DNA of 64,000 nt from Terrabacter aerolatus. GTDB lineage: Bacteria; Actinomycetota; Actinomycetes; Actinomycetales; Dermatophilaceae. Positions 61,608 through 64,000 of this stretch are shown piece after piece. Position 1 is the stretch's first letter. Every line of letters begins with the position of its first letter. The stretch covers positions 124,001 to 188,000 of the forward strand of contig NZ_BJYX01000005.1 in NCBI RefSeq assembly GCF_007991735.1. The letters are read 5' to 3'. Both the position numbers and the translations under genes were made by a program. The notes beneath the pieces are model-generated. The model worked only from the letters and a program-made list of their open reading frames with translations. It did no database searches and was not told the DNA's origin.

Positions 61608-62803
61608 GCGGTCTCCTTGAGTCCGAGGTCGATGAGCGTGTCGCGCAGCCAGGCGAGCTCGCCGGCGATGCTGACCGCGAGGGCTGCGTCGTCGCTCGGG
61701 CGCACCGCCTCCGGGACGACCGTCCACGTGTAGGTCTCGACCTCGAGGTGGTCGGTGAGCGCGGCCTCCCCGCCGACGAGCACGTCGAGGGAGTGGCGAA
61801 GGTCGTCGGTCGTCGCCGCGAGAGGCGCCTCTGGCGCGTGGCCGAGCGGCACGTGGAAGTGGACCCGCCAGGGCTGCTCCGTGCCTCCCGGGCACGGGTC
61901 GAGGGGGCGTATGCCGTCGAGGGCGTCCCCGAGGTCGTCACGGGCGCGCAGCTGCCCGCCCTCACCCTGGTGGCCAGGCGAGCGGGTCTGGTGGAGGAAG
62001 CGCTTCTCGTCGAAGGCGGCGAGCGCGTCGCGGGTGGCGTCGTCGCCGGGGTGCTCGACGTGCAGCGCGGCGGAGACCTGCGCCTTGACGATGCGCCGGC
62101 CGGCCGACGTCAGCCGGGGCACGGCGACGGCGGCGTCCTCGAAACCGACGGCGAGGTGGCACAGGTCGAGGCACGTCCCGAGCACGTCCTCGTCCCGGCC
62201 CTCCATCCGTTCGACGAGGTCGGTCGTCGTCTCGATGACGCAGCCGGGCTCGGGCTCGAGCCCGACGCGGATCTCGCGGCCCGTGCGCTCCCGCTGGGTG
62301 TGCAGGTGGTCCGCCAGGCGGTCGAGCTGCTCGGTGGCGAGCACCTGCCGGTCACCGAACCAGGGGTGGCGCCAGCCGAGCGGGAGCGTCGAGATGCTGC
62401 CGCGGGCCGCGTCGTCCGGCAGCAGGCGGGCCAGCACCTCGATGAGGTCCGTCGTGTAGGCCAACCGGGCCGGCTCGGTCCAGTCGGGGTGGTAGACGCG
62501 GTGCTTGACCACCTTGTCCTGGAAGCCACGGTAGGGGAAGCCGTTGAGGGTGACGACCTCGAGGCCGCGGGCGTCGAGGGCTGCGCGGAGCCGGTCGGTC
62601 TCGCGCGGGTCGTCGGCGAGACCGCGGGCCACCGGGGCGCTGAGCCAGAGTCCCAGCCCGAGCAGGTCGGCGCCGAGGTGGTGGCGCACGGGCAGGGCGA
62701 AGCGGTCGAGCTGGCCGATGATCGTCTCGAGGTCCTCACCCGGGTGGACGTTGGTGCAGTACGCGACGTGGACGGTCTGCCCGTCGGCGTGGAGCAGTCG
62801 CAC
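61604..62803 (-). CDS. eboE: EboE-like metabolite traffic protein (xylose isomerase-like TIM barrel)
   Basis: A 399-residue TIM-barrel protein. Recognisable parts are VHVAYCTNVHPGEDLETIIG, LGLGLWLSAPVARGLADDPR, VVTLNGFPYRGFQDKVVKHR with VYHPDW, LGLEPEPGCVIETTTDLVE-type metal strand, and LCHLAVGFEDAAVAVPRL. TNVHPGE and LNGFPYG-type motifs are distinctive of EboE. It has an insertion with a polar loop (residues about 260-300). GTG 62803 starts just after the TatD gene's stop, with GGGAG upstream. EboE lies between EboB and EboF as in known ebo clusters; its reaction is unknown. Confidence 0.87.
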   Translation of the reverse strand: MRLLHADGQTVHVAYCTNVHPGEDLETIIGQLDRFALPVRHHLGADLLGLGLWLSAPVARGLADDPRETDRLRAALDARGLEVVTLNGFPYRGFQDKVVKHRVYHPDWTEPARLAYTTDLIEVLARLLPDDAARGSISTLPLGWRHPWFGDRQVLATEQLDRLADHLHTQRERTGREIRVGLEPEPGCVIETTTDLVERMEGRDEDVLGTCLDLCHLAVGFEDAAVAVPRLTSAGRRIVKAQVSAALHVEHPGDDATRDALAAFDEKRFLHQTRSPGHQGEGGQLRARDDLGDALDGIRPLDPCPGGTEQPWRVHFHVPLGHAPEAPLAATTDDLRHSLDVLVGGEAALTDHLEVETYTWTVVPEAVRPSDDAALAVSIAGELAWLRDTLIDLGLKETA

Positions 62804-62806
62804 GGC

Positions 62807-63694
62807 TCACTCCCTCGCGCCGCGGAGCACGGAGTTGCCCATGAAGGTGGCCCCTGCACCGACCAGCTCGTGGTCCTGGGCGCCCTCGGGCGCTTCGGTG
62901 TCGGGCAGCTCGAGGCGGCCGCTGCGGCCGTAGAACTCGACGGGGTTGCGCCACAGCACGCGGTCGACGTCGTCGGCGGTGTAGCCCGCGGCGAGCATCG
63001 TCTCGGCGACCCGGCGCGTCTTGAGCGGGTCACTGTTGCCCCAGTCGGCGGCGGAGTTGACGATCATCCGGTCGAGTCCGTAGCGCCGGAGGATCTCGAC
63101 CATGCGTCCCTCGTCCATCTTCGTGTCCGGGTAGACGGAGAAGCCCATCCAGCAGCCGGACTCGGCGACGACACCGACCGTCACCTCGTTGAGGTGGTCG
63201 ACGAGGACCGCCGACGGTTCGAGCGCCGACTCGCGCACGACGTCGAGCGTGCGGCGGGTCCCGGCGAGCTTGTCCCGGTGCGGCGTGTGCACGAGCGCGG
63301 GAAGCTCGTGCTCGGCGGCGAGCGCGAGCTGCGCGGCGAAGACGTCGTCCTCCTCCGGCGTCATCGAGTCGTAGCCGAGCTCACCGACGGCGACGACGCG
63401 GTCCTTGGCGAGGTAGCGGGGCAGCACGTCGAGCACCTCGCGGCAGCGGGCATCGTTGGCCTCCTTGGGATTGAGGCCGATCGTCGCGTGGTGCGCGATG
63501 CCGTACTGCGAGGCCCGGAACGGCTCCCACCCGAGCAGTGCGTCGAAGTAGTCCGTGAACGAGCCGACGCTCGTGCGTGGCTGCCCGAGCCAGAAGGAGG
63601 GCTCGACGACGGCGCGCACACCGGCGGCGTGCATCCGACGGTAGTCGTCGGTGGTGCGGGACGTCATGTGGATGTGGGGGTCGAAGATGCGCAC
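62807..63694 (-). CDS. TatD-like metal-dependent hydrolase, EboB-like
   Basis: A 295-residue amidohydrolase-fold protein. The first metal motif is FDPHIHMTSRTTDDYRRM (HxH). Others are VVAVGELGYDSMTPEEDDVF, LPALVHTPHRDKLAGTRRTL, AVLVDHLNEVTVGVVAESGC and IVNSAADWGNSDPLKTRRVA. In ebo clusters the TatD-type hydrolase is EboB, here directly upstream of EboE. GTG 63694 is preceded by GAGGAG. The EboA gene ends 9 bases before it, so the genes form one operon. The substrate is unknown. Confidence 0.86.
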   Translation of the reverse strand: MRIFDPHIHMTSRTTDDYRRMHAAGVRAVVEPSFWLGQPRTSVGSFTDYFDALLGWEPFRASQYGIAHHATIGLNPKEANDARCREVLDVLPRYLAKDRVVAVGELGYDSMTPEEDDVFAAQLALAAEHELPALVHTPHRDKLAGTRRTLDVVRESALEPSAVLVDHLNEVTVGVVAESGCWMGFSVYPDTKMDEGRMVEILRRYGLDRMIVNSAADWGNSDPLKTRRVAETMLAAGYTADDVDRVLWRNPVEFYGRSGRLELPDTEAPEGAQDHELVGAGATFMGNSVLRGARE

Positions 63695-63703
63695 GGCTGC
63701 TCC

Positions 63704-64000
63704 TCAGTGGGCTCGGTGGGGGCGGGTGTGGGGGTCTCGCCCCTCGGTGACGGCGAGGACGGTGCGAGCGTCCGGGGGCACCACCCGTCCGGCGGCCTCC
63801 CGCTCGGCGGCGTAGTCGCGCACCATCCGGGCGAGCTCGTCGTCGGCGCGGTCGGCGAGGCCGGCGACCTGCTCGACCGGGACTCCGGTGAAGAGCACCT
63901 TGAGCACGGCCTGACGCCACGTGTCGTCGTCGAGGTGGGTGGCGGCATACGGCCCGACGGCTGCTGCGACGAGGCGGGTGTCGTTGGTGCGCAGGGCGTC
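63704..64000 (-). CDS. eboA: EboA domain protein (partial, C-terminal part)
   Basis: Only the last 98 codons are in the window; the start lies beyond the right edge. The segment RTNDTRLVAAAVGPYAATHL, DDDTWRQAVLKVLFTG and VPVEQVAGLADRADDELARM is the characteristic end of EboA, an all-helical protein of unknown activity that marks ebo clusters. The tail is polar (GRDPHTRPHRAH). It lies 9 bases upstream of the EboB-like gene in the same direction. The cluster presumably continues to the right with EboC/EboD-type genes (UbiA-like prenyltransferase, inositol-phosphate or dehydroquinate synthase), which cannot be checked here. Confidence 0.85.
   Translation of the reverse strand, partial: DALRTNDTRLVAAAVGPYAATHLDDDTWRQAVLKVLFTGVPVEQVAGLADRADDELARMVRDYAAEREAAGRVVPPDARTVLAVTEGRDPHTRPHRAH

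Overview
The window is chromosomal DNA of a very GC-rich (about 71-72% by eye) actinobacterium. It is most likely a member of Micrococcales close to Intrasporangiaceae (Janibacter, Knoellia, Terrabacter or similar). This rests on the GC-biased codons, the many GTG starts, the lack of any plasmid or phage hallmark, and the gene families present: a ClgR-like regulator with paired ClpP genes, the TmsA/TmsB pair for 10-methyl branched fatty acids, DUF664 DinB-like thiol transferases, ECF42 sigma factors with DGPF/YCII partners, and a CstR-type repressor. I see no tRNA, rRNA, CRISPR array, insertion sequence or integrase. Genes are dense and no gap reaches 300 bases. About 58 protein genes are supported, two of them cut by the window edges and two interrupted by a single in-frame stop.

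Layout. 1-4.8 kb: mannose use (GH92 mannosidase, LacI regulator, mannose-6-phosphate isomerase). 4.8-13.1 kb: a DrrAB-type exporter, a ClgR-like XRE regulator, two secreted peptidoglycan hydrolases, a secreted protein broken by TGA, and a clpP pair whose second member is broken by TAG. 13.1-31.4 kb: housekeeping and accessory genes (DinB/DUF664, FAD dehydrogenase, MFS/MarR, PAP2 phosphatase, DNA polymerase IV, a GH68/32-like hydrolase, penicillin acylase, DUF2237, pentapeptide protein, lipoprotein, DUF389, MFS, MocR). 31.5-38.4 kb: two permeases, a RelA/SpoT-domain protein, a first ECF42/YCII pair and a second DUF664 protein. 38.4-42.8 kb: LysE exporter, tmsA-tmsB and a first COG4705 membrane protein. 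42.9-49 kb: a persulfide-type CstR/CoA-disulfide reductase-rhodanese module and small genes, including a 73-residue HTH protein with twin operators. 49-57.8 kb: ABC exporter, PAP2, a split two-component system with a second COG4705 protein, and a second ECF42/YCII pair. 57.8-64 kb: ThuA-like protein, sugar isomerase, and an ebo-type cluster (EboF, EboE, EboB, EboA) leaving the window.

The most informative signals are regulatory. (1) Three promoters, those of the response regulator, the divergent PAP2 phosphatase and the COG4705-histidine kinase operon, share the exact layout CTCAG-N6-CTCAG-N11-(-10), which defines a small regulon. (2) Both ECF42/YCII units carry TGTCGA-N17-CGT promoters. (3) The ClgR-like regulator region and the clpP promoter share an AGC-centred dyad. 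(4) A 54-bp palindromic element occurs twice in opposite orientation with identical spacing, once between genes and once inside a sigma-factor gene. (5) The 7-mer GGCATAC/GTATGCC occurs about 40 times, several times the base-composition expectation, in all reading frames and on both strands. All counts were made by eye.
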